Shown: piece after piece, positions 41,738 to 50,013 of the stretch
Position numbering within the stretch: the stretch's first letter is position 1
Layout of the letters: every line of letters begins with the position of its first letter
Assembly (NCBI GenBank): GCA_947455205.1
Contig: CANGNF010000037.1
Coordinates: forward strand, 1-51,756
Reading direction: 5' to 3'
DNA from: Acetobacteraceae bacterium
GTDB lineage: Bacteria > Pseudomonadota > Alphaproteobacteria > Acetobacterales > Acetobacteraceae
DNA: 51,756 nt
Notes under the pieces: model-generated
Databases searched by the model: none
Seen by the model: the letters and a program-made list of their open reading frames with translations, nothing else
Told to the model about the DNA's origin: nothing
Translations under genes and position numbers: made by a program

Positions 41738-42385
41738 TCAGGCCTTGGCGCCTTCGGTGCCGGGCGCCGGCGGGCGCTTCTCCACCACATGGTCCACCAG
41801 GCCGAAGGTCCGGGCCTCCTCGGCCGAGAGGTAGGTGTCGCGCTCCATCTTCTTCTCGATCTCCTCCACCGGCTGGCCGGTGTGGAACGAGTAGAGCTGG
41901 TTGAGCCGGGCGCGGGTCTTCAGGATCTCGCGCGCCTGGATCTCGATGTCCGTCGCCTGGCCCTGGGCGCCGCCGGAGGGCTGGTGGATCATCACCTGGC
42001 TGTTCGGCAGGGCGAAGCGCTTGCCCTTCTCGCCGGCCATCAGCAGCAGGCTGCCGGCCGAGGCCGCCATGCCGATGCACACCGTGGACACGGGCGAGCG
42101 GATGTATTGCATGGTGTCGTACATCGCCAGGCCGGCCGTCACCACGCCGCCCGGGCTGTTGATGTAGAACGAAATGTCCTTGTTCGGGTTCTCGCTCTCC
42201 AGGAACAGCAACTGCGCGCTGATCAGCGACGCCACCTGGTCGAAGATCGGCCCGGTCAGGAAGATGATGCGTTCCTTCAACAGCCGCGAGTAGATGTCGT
42301 AGCTGCGCTCGCCGCGCGCGGTCTGTTCGACCACCATCGGGACAAGGGTGTTGTTGTAGACTTCTACCGGATCGCGGTCCCGCAT
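41738..42385 (-). CDS. clpP: ATP-dependent Clp protease proteolytic subunit ClpP
   Basis: Tetradecameric serine protease chamber partnering ClpX. From ATG 42385 it has 215 residues with the catalytic triad Ser109 (GMAASAGS), His134 (MIHQPSGG) and Asp183. The propeptide is short. Upstream in-frame codons (to 42580) are rejected: they are not family-like and would leave a leader reading through a hairpin region. It follows tig, with a 243-nt gap. Confidence 0.97.
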   Translation of the reverse strand: MRDRDPVEVYNNTLVPMVVEQTARGERSYDIYSRLLKERIIFLTGPIFDQVASLISAQLLFLESENPNKDISFYINSPGGVVTAGLAMYDTMQYIRSPVSTVCIGMAASAGSLLLMAGEKGKRFALPNSQVMIHQPSGGAQGQATDIEIQAREILKTRARLNQLYSFHTGQPVEEIEKKMERDTYLSAEEARTFGLVDHVVEKRPPAPGTEGAKA

Positions 42386-42588
42386 GGGTGGTCCCTTTTC
42401 AGCATCTGGCGGCAGCGGCCCGCAAAGGCCGGGGCGCCGGCGGGAAGCAATTACCCGCCGCCGGTTAATGTGGTGCATCACAAGCCGCACCGGAAGGGGC
42501 GCCATTCGGCTGAGTTTACTCAGCGGCACCGCCAGGGTGCCATCGCCGCCTTTTTGCGGCCGGCCCGCGCCATGGGGCACGGGCGAAG

Positions 42589-42612
42589 CCCTGGCCGGCG
42601 AACCGGCCAGGG
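42589..42612 (-). terminator. Hairpin after tig
   Basis: A perfect 10-bp stem (42589-42598 with 42603-42612, tetraloop) starting 16 nt past the tig stop on the minus strand. No U-tract follows, so it may be a weak terminator or a 3'-end stabilising structure ahead of clpP. Confidence 0.4.
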
Positions 42613-42628
42613 GTGGTCGGTGGCCGAA

Positions 42629-43951
42629 TCAGGCCTCGGCGCTGGTCGCCAGTTCCTCGGCCGTCACCGTCTTGTCGGTCACCTTGGCCAGCTCCAGCAT
42701 GAAGTCCACGACCTTCTCCTCGAAGATCGGGCTGCGCAGGTTTTCGGCCGCCTGGGGGTTCTTGCGGAAGAACTCCATCACCTGCTGTTCCTGCCCCGGG
42801 TAGCGCCCGGCTTCCTGCCGCATCGCGCGGGACAGTTCCTCGTTGGTGACGGTGATGTTGTTCACCCGGCCGATCTCGCTCAGCAGCAGGCCAAGGCGAA
42901 TCCGGCGCTCCGCGATCTTGCGGTAGTCCGCCTTCAGCGTGTCCTCGTCCTTGCCCTTGTCGTCCTCGTCCAGGTTGCCGGCCTTCAGGTCCTGCTCCAC
43001 CCGCTGCCAGATCTGGGCGAACTCCTGCTCGACCATGCTCTCAGGCACCTCGAAGCTGGCGCGCTCGGACAGCGCGTCCAGCAGGGCGCGCTTCACCTTC
43101 ATGCGGCTCATGCTGTCGAATTCGCGCTGCATCTGCTCGACCAGCACCTTCTTCAGGCCGTCCAGGTCGTCGAAGCCCAGCGTCTTCGCCAGCTCGTCAT
43201 CCGCCGCCGGCACGACGCCGGTCTTCAGCCCCTTGCAGGTGATGTCGAAGGTCGCGGCCTTGCCGGCCAGTTCCTTGGCGCCGTATTCCTCGGGGAACGC
43301 CACGTTGATGGTGCGCTCCTCGCCGGCCTTGATGCCTTCGAGCTGCTCGGTGAAGCCGGGGATGAACCCGCCGCCGCCGACCTCGATATCCATGCCCTGG
43401 GCCGCGCCGCCCGGGAATTCCACGCCGTCGATCTTGCCGACGAAGTCGCAATTGGCGATCTCACCCTTGGTCGCGCCGCGATCCTCGGTGATGTCCTCCA
43501 GCTTGCGGTTGCGCTCGGCGATCTGGCCCAGCGCCTTGCCGATGGCCTCCTCGGAGGGCTCGGCCTTCACCCGCTCGATCTCGATGCCCGCGAACTCCGG
43601 CATCGGGATTTCCGGCAGGATCTCCAGGTCCACCCGGAATTCCAGGTCGGCGCCGTCGGCGAAGTTGACGATGTCGATCTTCGGCTGCACGGCCGGGCGC
43701 AGCCCGCGGTCGGCTACGACCGACTGGGTGGCCTCGTTGACCTTGCCTTCCAGCACTTCGCCCATCACGGCCTGGCCGTAGCGGGCCTTGACCACGCTGG
43801 CGGGCACCTTGCCGGGGCGGAAGCCGGGGATCTTCAGCTCCTTGGAGAGCTGGGCCAGGCGCTTTTCGCGTTCGGCCGCGATGTCGCCAGCCGGCACCAC
43901 CACAGAATAGGCCCGCTTGAGCCCTTCGTTCGCGACCTCGGTCACCTGCAT
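42629..43951 (-). CDS. tig: Trigger factor
   Basis: Ribosome-associated chaperone and peptidyl-prolyl isomerase acting on nascent chains. The 440-residue protein has the N-terminal ribosome-binding domain with the signature loop GFRPGKVPASVVKARYG, a central FKBP-type PPIase domain (about 155-240) and the helical C-terminal arms. It starts 43 nt after tRNA-Leu, so the tRNA may lie in its transcript leader, an arrangement seen in other alphaproteobacteria. Confidence 0.96.
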   Translation of the reverse strand: MQVTEVANEGLKRAYSVVVPAGDIAAEREKRLAQLSKELKIPGFRPGKVPASVVKARYGQAVMGEVLEGKVNEATQSVVADRGLRPAVQPKIDIVNFADGADLEFRVDLEILPEIPMPEFAGIEIERVKAEPSEEAIGKALGQIAERNRKLEDITEDRGATKGEIANCDFVGKIDGVEFPGGAAQGMDIEVGGGGFIPGFTEQLEGIKAGEERTINVAFPEEYGAKELAGKAATFDITCKGLKTGVVPAADDELAKTLGFDDLDGLKKVLVEQMQREFDSMSRMKVKRALLDALSERASFEVPESMVEQEFAQIWQRVEQDLKAGNLDEDDKGKDEDTLKADYRKIAERRIRLGLLLSEIGRVNNITVTNEELSRAMRQEAGRYPGQEQQVMEFFRKNPQAAENLRSPIFEEKVVDFMLELAKVTDKTVTAEELATSAEA

Positions 43952-43994
43952 TTTCGTCTCGTCCGTTCCAGATCAATCAGTGACTTAGGCCGGG

Positions 43995-44079
43995 TGGTGC
44001 GGGCGGAGGGACTTGAACCCCCATGGCTTGCGCCACTGGAACCTAAATCCAGCGTGTCTACCAATTTCACCACGCCCGC
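43995..44079 (-). tRNA. tRNA-Leu (anticodon TAG)
   Basis: 85-nt class II tRNA on the minus strand: acceptor GCGGGCG, anticodon loop TTTAGGT flanked by CTGGA/TCCAG, a long variable arm (TGGCGCAAGCCA), T-loop GGTTCAAGTCC and an encoded CCA at 43995-43997. It is 43 nt upstream of tig on the same strand. Confidence 0.96.
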
Positions 44080-44240
44080 ATGGCAACCGCAGCCGTGAAG
44101 CCGGGCCGTGTAGCGTGTTTGCCACGTGGGGGGAAGTGCGGCGGCACAACGGCCGGGGCGGGCGCGCCGGCTGCGCGGCGAAACCGTCCCCCAGGCGGGA
44201 CGTTGCGGTCCTGCGAAATCCCCAGCGCAAGGAGCGCCCG

Positions 44241-44591
44241 ATGCCGACCTCCGTTCGCCTCGCCTGCCTCGCAGCCCTGGCGGCCGCGCCGCTCGGGCTT
44301 GCCCTGCCCGCCCTGGCGCAGCCCGCCGCAGCGCCAGCCCCGGCCGCCGCGCCGGCCCCGCCGCCGCTGCCTTCCCTGATGACCGCCACCCCGGCCGAGG
44401 GCTTCGACCTGGCGGTTCGCCTGGCCCGGCGTGCGATTCCGATGATGCAGCGCGACCCGGCCGCGCGCAGCGAGGTGCGCCAGCACTACTCGCGGGACGG
44501 CGGGGAACTGATCGACGCGGCCCAGGTGGTGGCGCTGCACTTCCAGACCGTGGCGGCGGCGAACAACTACTGGCGGCCGGCGGCGCGCTGA
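44241..44591 (+). CDS. Small exported hypothetical protein
   Basis: A 116-residue protein not recognised as any family. The ATG at 44241 follows an AAGGAG ribosome-binding site. Residues 1-27 form a Sec signal peptide ending ALPALAQ; an Ala/Pro-rich linker runs to about 45; the mature part is a mixed helical domain with FDLAVRLARRAI and an acidic to neutral C-terminus ending WRPAAR. The high Ala/Pro content and codon use look native. It is divergent from tRNA-Leu-tig and convergent with the transketolase-like gene, 13 nt apart. Confidence 0.7.
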   Translation: MPTSVRLACLAALAAAPLGLALPALAQPAAAPAPAAAPAPPPLPSLMTATPAEGFDLAVRLARRAIPMMQRDPAARSEVRQHYSRDGGELIDAAQVVALHFQTVAAANNYWRPAAR

Positions 44592-44604
44592 GGCCAGCCG
44601 GCGG

Positions 44605-46986
44605 CTACCCCAGCATCGCCTGGGCGCAGGCGTCGATGATCGCCTCCACGTCCAGGCCGTATTCCCGGTACAGGTCCGGCAGGTCGCCGGACTGGCCGAA
44701 ATGGTCCACCCCCAGCGGCACCACGCGCTGGCCGCGCACCGCGCCCAGCCAGGCATGGGCGGCCGGGTGGCCGTCCAGAATCGTCACCAGCGCCGCATCC
44801 GGCGCCAACGGTGCCAGCAGTTGCTCCACCCAGCTGGGTGCGCCGAAGCCCTGCCGCGCCTTGCGGCGGCTGGCCAGCCAGTCCGCGTGCAGCCGGTCCG
44901 GGCTGGTGATGGCCAGCAACCCCGCGCCGGGCTCGTCCTCCCGCACCTGGGCGAAGGCCTCGTAGGCCTCGGGCGCGATCGGCCCCTGGTAGGCCAGCGC
45001 CAGCCGGGCGCCGGGCGCCGGCGGCACCACCCAATGCCCTCCGGCGATCACCGCCGCCGGGTCCAGCGTGCGCTGCGGCTGCTCCAGCCCGCGCGTGCTC
45101 AAGCGTAGCCACACCGCCGAGCCGTCCGGCTGCTGCATGTGGTGGAAGGCGTGGCGCAGCAGGATGGCCAACTCGTCCGCATGGGTCGGCTCGTAGCTGG
45201 CCAGGCGGTCCTGGGCGATGCCGATCAGCGGGGTGTTGACCGACTGGTGCTGCCCTCCCTCGGGCGCCAGGGTCAGGCCGGAGGGGGTGGAGACCAGCAG
45301 GAAGCGCGCATCCTGGTAGCAGGCGTAGATCAGCGCATCCAAGCCACGGTTGACGAAGGGGTCGTACACCGTGCCCACCGGCAGCAGCCTGGCGCCGTAC
45401 AGGCTGTGCGCCAGGCCGAAGCCGGACAGCATCAGGAACAGGTTCTGCTCGGCGATGCCGAGTTCCACGTGCTGGCCCTCCGGCGACATGCCCCAGCGCT
45501 GGGCGCTGGCCAGCTTGGCGTCGCGGAACACGTCGTTCTTCTTGTGCCGGTCGAATACGCCGCGACGGTTCACCCAGGGGCCGAGGTTGGTGGAGACCGT
45601 GACATCCGGGCTGGTGGTGACCACCCGGCCGGCCAGGTCCTTGTACTCGCCATTGCCGCGGCCGATCTCGGCCAGCACCTCGCCGAAGGCCTGCTGGGTG
45701 GAGATCTTCCGCCCCGCCGGCACCGCCGGCGTCTTGAACACCGCGGGCACGTGCACCGCCGGGCTGGCCAGCGCCCTGCCCTCAGGCGCCAGCACCCGGG
45801 CGAAGGGGACGCTATCCACGAAGGCGCGCATCTCGGCCTCGGGGATGTCCAGCCCCTCGAAGGCGTCCCATTCATGGCCGTCGCGGATGTTCATGGCCTG
45901 CTTGAAGCTGACCATCTGCTCCGGCGTCATCAGGCCGGAATGGTTGTCCTTGTGGCCGGCGAAGGGCAGGCCCATGCCCTTGATGGTATAGGCGATGAAG
46001 CAGGTCGGCTGGTCGCCGGCGGCGTCCTGGGCGCGGAATGCCTCGCTCAACGTGGCCACGTCGTGGCCGCCCAGGTTGGTCATCAGCGCCGCCAGCTCGT
46101 CATCGGTCAGCGGGTCGATGATCGCGCGCACACCCTCCACCCGGGACAGGTCGGTCAGCAGCGCGTTGCGCCAGGCGGCGCCGCCCTGGAAGGTCAGCGC
46201 GGAGTAGATGCTGTTCGGGCAGTCGTCGATCCAGCGGCGCAGGTGCTCGCCATCCGCCCGCTGGAAGGCCGCTTCCAGCTTGCGGCCGTATTTCAGCGTG
46301 ACCACGTTCCAGCCCATGTCGCGAAACAGGCCCTCGATCCGGCCGAACAGCCGGTCCGGCACCACGGAATCCAGGCTCTGGCGGTTGTAGTCGATCACCC
46401 ACCAGACGTTGCGGATGTCGTGCTTCCAGCCTTCCAGCAGGGCTTCGTAGATATTGCCCTCGTCCAGCTCGGCATCGCCGACGATGGCGACATGGCGTCC
46501 CGGCTGCACATCCGGCCGCCCCAGCCCGTGCAACTGCACGAAGTCCTGCACCAGGCTGCCGAAGGTGGCCAGCGCCACGCCCAAGCCCACCGAGCCGGTG
46601 GAGAAGTCGATCTCGCCGCCATCCTTTACCCGGCTGGGATAGGGCTGGATGCCGTGGAACTGGCGCAGCGTGGAGAGCTTGTCCCGCTGCTGCCGGCCAA
46701 ACAGGTAGTTGATGGCGTGGAACACCGGCCCGGCATGCGGCTTCACCGCCACCCGGTCCTCGGGCTTCAGCGCCTCGAAGTACAGCGCGGTCAGGATGCT
46801 GATGCAGCTGGCGCAGCTGGCCTGGTGCCCGCCCACCTTCAGCCCGTCCCGGTTGGGGCGGATGTGGTTGGCGTGGTGGATCATCCAGGCGGAGAGCCAG
46901 AGCAGCTTCTTTTCCAGCGCGTGCAGCAGGTCCAGGCGGCGGGCAGCGTCGGTGGAACCGGTGGTGATGCGGCCCTGCACGGTCAT
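44605..46986 (-). CDS. Transketolase-family enzyme resembling homodimeric pyruvate dehydrogenase E1
   Basis: A 793-residue thiamine-diphosphate enzyme. The ThDP/Mg motif starts at GDAE (170-173) and ends at Asn201 in DYNRQSLD. Segments KPHAGPVFHAINYLFGRQ and IDFSTGSVGLGVALA, and a transketolase-like central and C-terminal half, recall AceE, the homodimeric E1 of pyruvate dehydrogenase, although it is shorter than E. coli AceE (887). No E2 or E3 gene is nearby, so it may act on its own, on another 2-oxo acid, or as a transketolase. ATG 46986, with an AGAGGA ribosome-binding site, is chosen; the frame stays open much further upstream across the divergent regulator. Divergent from a TetR gene 65 nt away, which may control it. 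Confidence 0.8.
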   Translation of the reverse strand: MTVQGRITTGSTDAARRLDLLHALEKKLLWLSAWMIHHANHIRPNRDGLKVGGHQASCASCISILTALYFEALKPEDRVAVKPHAGPVFHAINYLFGRQQRDKLSTLRQFHGIQPYPSRVKDGGEIDFSTGSVGLGVALATFGSLVQDFVQLHGLGRPDVQPGRHVAIVGDAELDEGNIYEALLEGWKHDIRNVWWVIDYNRQSLDSVVPDRLFGRIEGLFRDMGWNVVTLKYGRKLEAAFQRADGEHLRRWIDDCPNSIYSALTFQGGAAWRNALLTDLSRVEGVRAIIDPLTDDELAALMTNLGGHDVATLSEAFRAQDAAGDQPTCFIAYTIKGMGLPFAGHKDNHSGLMTPEQMVSFKQAMNIRDGHEWDAFEGLDIPEAEMRAFVDSVPFARVLAPEGRALASPAVHVPAVFKTPAVPAGRKISTQQAFGEVLAEIGRGNGEYKDLAGRVVTTSPDVTVSTNLGPWVNRRGVFDRHKKNDVFRDAKLASAQRWGMSPEGQHVELGIAEQNLFLMLSGFGLAHSLYGARLLPVGTVYDPFVNRGLDALIYACYQDARFLLVSTPSGLTLAPEGGQHQSVNTPLIGIAQDRLASYEPTHADELAILLRHAFHHMQQPDGSAVWLRLSTRGLEQPQRTLDPAAVIAGGHWVVPPAPGARLALAYQGPIAPEAYEAFAQVREDEPGAGLLAITSPDRLHADWLASRRKARQGFGAPSWVEQLLAPLAPDAALVTILDGHPAAHAWLGAVRGQRVVPLGVDHFGQSGDLPDLYREYGLDVEAIIDACAQAMLG

Positions 46987-47027
46987 GGACTGGCTTCCTC
47001 TCTCTTGCCGGCAGAATAGGGCGAGGC

Positions 47028-47047
47028 CCGGCGTTATGATATGCCGG
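47028..47047. promoter_or_regulatory. Imperfect palindrome, candidate operator for the TetR-family regulator
   Basis: In the 65-nt gap between the divergent transketolase-like and TetR genes, CCGGC and GCCGG are separated by ten A/T-rich bases, forming a 20-bp imperfect palindrome with a perfect outer 5-bp arm. It ends just before the TetR ribosome-binding site. Position and size fit a TetR operator, but only one copy is visible. Confidence 0.35.
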
Positions 47048-47051
47048 AGCG

Positions 47052-47648
47052 ATGGCACAGCCGGAAAACCCAGGGCCCGCGGCGGCCCGCCGCGCCTATC
47101 ACCACGGCAACCTGCATCAGGCGCTGCTGGACGCGGCCGCCAGCCTGGTGGCGGAACGCGGGCCGGAAGGCTTCTCCATGCTGGACGCGGCCAAGGCCTG
47201 TGGCGTCTCGGCCAGCGCGCCGTACAAGCACTTTGCCGACAAGGCCGCGCTGCTGGCCGAACTGGCCGCCCTGGGCGGGCAGAAGCTGCACCAGCGCATG
47301 GCCGCGGCCTGGGATTCCGGCCGGCCCGAACCGCCCAAGGCCTTCCTGCGGCTCGGCCACGCCTACCTGGCCTTCGCGCGGGAGGAACCGGGCTACTACC
47401 TGGCGCTGTTCCGCCCCGGTGCCGCGCCGGCCACGCCGCCGGACCCGGCGACCTCGCCGCTTGGCCAGGCACTGGCCGCCTTCGGCGTGGCCGGCGGGGC
47501 GGCGGGCACGCTGGCGTTGCAGATCTGGGCGCTGAGCCATGGGCTGGCCAGCCTGGAGCGCAGCGGCCAGTTGCCGATGCCGGCGGAAGCGCTGATCGAC
47601 AGCGGCGTGGCCCGCCTGCTGCGCGGGTTGGCGGCGGAAAAGTCTTAG
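47052..47648 (+). CDS. TetR/AcrR-family transcriptional regulator
   Basis: A 198-residue one-component regulator. The N-terminal helix-turn-helix domain spans about residues 15-65 (LHQALLDAAASLVAERGPEG, then MLDAAKACGVSASAPYKHFADKAALLAEL). The C-terminal domain is Ala/Leu-rich and would bind an unknown ligand. A GGAG lies just before the ATG. It is divergently transcribed from the transketolase-like enzyme with a palindrome between them, so local control of that gene is likely. It ends 18 nt before the convergent beta-lactamase gene. Confidence 0.88.
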   Translation: MAQPENPGPAAARRAYHHGNLHQALLDAAASLVAERGPEGFSMLDAAKACGVSASAPYKHFADKAALLAELAALGGQKLHQRMAAAWDSGRPEPPKAFLRLGHAYLAFAREEPGYYLALFRPGAAPATPPDPATSPLGQALAAFGVAGGAAGTLALQIWALSHGLASLERSGQLPMPAEALIDSGVARLLRGLAAEKS

Positions 47649-47666
47649 CAGCGGCCAAGCCGGTCG

Positions 47667-48503
47667 CTAACCCGCCGCCGCCAGCCGGCCGACCTCGGCC
47701 AGCACCGCCTCGCGCTGCGCCAGTGGCGCCTGCGCCCCGGTGTAGTAGGCCGCCACCAGCACCGGGCCTCGGCCGGGTGGCCAGAAGATGCCGATGTCGT
47801 TGGTAGTGTTGCGCTCGCCGCCGCCGGTCTTGTCGCCGACGCGCCAGCCGGCCGGCAGCCCAGCACGCAGCCGGCGGTCGCCGGTGCGGTTGGCCTCCAG
47901 CCAGCCCAGCAGCCGGGCGCGGGAAGCCGGGGCCAGCGCATCCCCCAGCAGCAGCCGGCGCATCAGCCCCAGCATGGCCAGCGGCGTCGTCGTATCGCGG
48001 GGGTCGCCCGGCACCGCCTCGTTCAGCGCCACCTCCCAGCGGTCCAGCCGGGTCACCGGGTCGCCGAGCGTGCGGAGCCAGGCGGTCAGCCCCTCCGGCC
48101 CGCCCATGCTGGCCAGCAGCAGGTTGCCGGCGGTGTTGTCGCTCAGCGTCACCGCGGCGACGCAGAGCGCCTCCACCGTCATGCCCGGCCCGCCGGCCTC
48201 GGCCTCGGTCGCTGGGGAATAGGTCACCACCGCCTCCCGCCCGAAGGCGATGCGGCGGCAGAGGCTTTCCTTGCCCCGGTCCACCCGCGCCAGCACCCGC
48301 GCGGCGGCCAGGAATTTGAAGGTGCTGCTCATCGGGAAGCGTTCGTCGCCGCGCCAGGCCAGCGGACGCGGCCGGCGCGGGTCCAGCACCGCCACGCCTA
48401 GCCAGCCGCCATGCCGGGCCTCCAGCGTGGCGTAGGGCGATTCGGCGGCCAGTGCCGGCGTGGCCAGCAGCGCCGGCGCCGCCAGCAGCAGCCGTCGCCG
48501 CAT
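47667..48503 (-). CDS. bla: Class A (serine) beta-lactamase
   Basis: Hydrolyses beta-lactams in the periplasm. The 278-residue protein has an Arg-rich signal peptide (MRRRLLLAAPALLATPALAA) and all catalytic motifs: Ser60-Thr-Phe-Lys63, Ser121-Asp-Asn123, Glu157 in EVALN and Lys225-Thr-Gly227. The Arg run followed by a moderately hydrophobic core could route it through Tat rather than Sec. ATG 48503 overlaps the malonyl-CoA decarboxylase stop by one base (TGATG). GC content and codon use match the surroundings, so it looks like a resident chromosomal enzyme. Spectrum cannot be predicted. Confidence 0.93.
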   Translation of the reverse strand: MRRRLLLAAPALLATPALAAESPYATLEARHGGWLGVAVLDPRRPRPLAWRGDERFPMSSTFKFLAAARVLARVDRGKESLCRRIAFGREAVVTYSPATEAEAGGPGMTVEALCVAAVTLSDNTAGNLLLASMGGPEGLTAWLRTLGDPVTRLDRWEVALNEAVPGDPRDTTTPLAMLGLMRRLLLGDALAPASRARLLGWLEANRTGDRRLRAGLPAGWRVGDKTGGGERNTTNDIGIFWPPGRGPVLVAAYYTGAQAPLAQREAVLAEVGRLAAAG

Positions 48504-49945
48504 CAGCCGCCGCGGGCCAGCTTGCGGATGGCGCTGGCGGCGGCGCGCTTGCCCTCGCCGGCGTAGTCCTCGTGGTATTCCTCGATCCGGGCGGGGTCGT
48601 AGAGGTAGTTCACCATCAGGGCGCAGCTTTCCTTCATGCCCTTCTCGCTGGTGTCGCCCTTCCAGTTCAGCCGCTCGATCCGCGCGCCGTTGGACAGGTG
48701 GAAATGCCCCACCGGGTCGCGCGCCCGCTTGGCGTTGCGGCGGTCGCTCTCGGTGACCAGGTAGCGGGCGCAGGCGCGCAGCAGGATCGGCTCCATCGCC
48801 TTGGCCAGGGCTTCCTCGCGCAGCCAGCCGCGCCGGGCCAGCAGGCGGGCCAGGGTCTGTGGCGGGTTTTCCTCGGTGGCGACAAGCACGTCGCCCGGCG
48901 CCGGCAGCGCCGGGTTGCCCGGGGCCAGCAGGCGCAGCGCCTCGGCCTCTTCCTCGTCCAGCAGGGCAGTATCGCCCTCGGCCAGTTGCGCCGACAGCCA
49001 GCGCGAGAAGCCCGGGATCGGCGACAGGGTGGAGAAGAACTTGATGTTGCGCTGCTCGGCCTGCATCAGCGCCACCACCCGCTTGATCAGGAAGTTGCCG
49101 AAGCTGATGCCGTCCAGCCCGCGCTGGCAATTGTTGATGGAATAGAAGATCGCGGTATCCGCCTGGGTCGGGTCCAGGATCGGCGCCTTCTCGTCCAGCA
49201 GGCGCTGCACGTTGTCGGCCAGGCCCTGGGTCAGCGCCACTTCCACGAAGATCAGCGGCTCGTCCGGCATGCGCGGGTGGAAGAAGGCGTAGCAGCGGCG
49301 ATCGCTCTCCAGCCGGTTCTTCAGGTCGCGCCAGCCGCGGATCCGATGCACCGCCTCATACTGCACCAGCTTTTCCAGCTGGGCGGCGGGGCTGTTCCAG
49401 TCGATCCGCTTCAGCTCCAGGAAGCCGACATCGAAGAAGGTGGCCAGCAGCCCCTTCAGGTCGCCTTCCAGCCCCGTCAGCTCCGGCATGGTCGGGGAAA
49501 GCCGCAACAGCTCGGTCCGCAGGTCCACCAGGAACTTCATGCCATCGGGGATGGTGGTGAACTGCGTCAGCAGCCGCACGCGCGGCGGCTCCAGGGTGCG
49601 CTTCAGCCGGGCCTTGGCGGCGGCTTCCTCGGCCGGGTCGGTCGCCTTGGCCAGCGCCTCGGCGGCCTTGCGGACCGCCGCCGTGTCGCTGTCGAAGCCC
49701 GCGAGGATACGCAGGAACTCGGCGCGGCCGGTGGCATCCCCGGCCATGTAGGCCTGGGCCAGCTTGGCGGCGCGGTTGCGGGCGGAGACCTCGCCACCCC
49801 GGCCGTTGAGGCAGGCGCGCATCTGGTCGGCGACCGTCTCGGTCTCCTCGGCGCCCACCACGCGGTCCGCCATGTCGCGCCACAGGGTGGTCACGCGGCG
49901 CCAGGCGCGGTCCAGCAGCCCGGTGTCTACGGCGATATCGGACAT
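48503..49945 (-). CDS. Malonyl-CoA decarboxylase
   Basis: Converts malonyl-CoA to acetyl-CoA and CO2. The 480-residue protein has an N-terminal helical domain (to about 150) and a C-terminal acetyltransferase-like catalytic domain. Diagnostic segments are FYSINNCQRGLDGISFGNF, FHPRMPDEPLIFVEVAL and FHLSNGARIERLNWKGD, then SCALMVNYLYD at the C-terminus. In rhizobia it pairs with malonyl-CoA synthetase and a malonate transporter; neither is here. It overlaps the beta-lactamase start by one base, so the two are probably co-transcribed. It starts 68 nt after the NAD(P)H-hydrate repair gene. Confidence 0.93.
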   Translation of the reverse strand: MSDIAVDTGLLDRAWRRVTTLWRDMADRVVGAEETETVADQMRACLNGRGGEVSARNRAAKLAQAYMAGDATGRAEFLRILAGFDSDTAAVRKAAEALAKATDPAEEAAAKARLKRTLEPPRVRLLTQFTTIPDGMKFLVDLRTELLRLSPTMPELTGLEGDLKGLLATFFDVGFLELKRIDWNSPAAQLEKLVQYEAVHRIRGWRDLKNRLESDRRCYAFFHPRMPDEPLIFVEVALTQGLADNVQRLLDEKAPILDPTQADTAIFYSINNCQRGLDGISFGNFLIKRVVALMQAEQRNIKFFSTLSPIPGFSRWLSAQLAEGDTALLDEEEAEALRLLAPGNPALPAPGDVLVATEENPPQTLARLLARRGWLREEALAKAMEPILLRACARYLVTESDRRNAKRARDPVGHFHLSNGARIERLNWKGDTSEKGMKESCALMVNYLYDPARIEEYHEDYAGEGKRAAASAIRKLARGG

Positions 49946-50013
49946 GGCGGCTTCCTTCGTACTCTTGCGCCGGCGCAGTCTGGGGTCTGCTCACGGCGGA
50001 AACATGGTGAAAC

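Noticed and set aside
43985..44389. Frames across tRNA-Leu giving GEIGRHAGFRF-like peptides
   Set aside because: Same artefact: translation of the tRNA-Leu gene and its flanks.
46709..47806. 365-codon plus-strand frame overlapping the TetR gene
   Set aside because: A different frame of the same strand through the regulator and antisense to the transketolase gene; no features, while the TetR frame has a clear helix-turn-helix domain.
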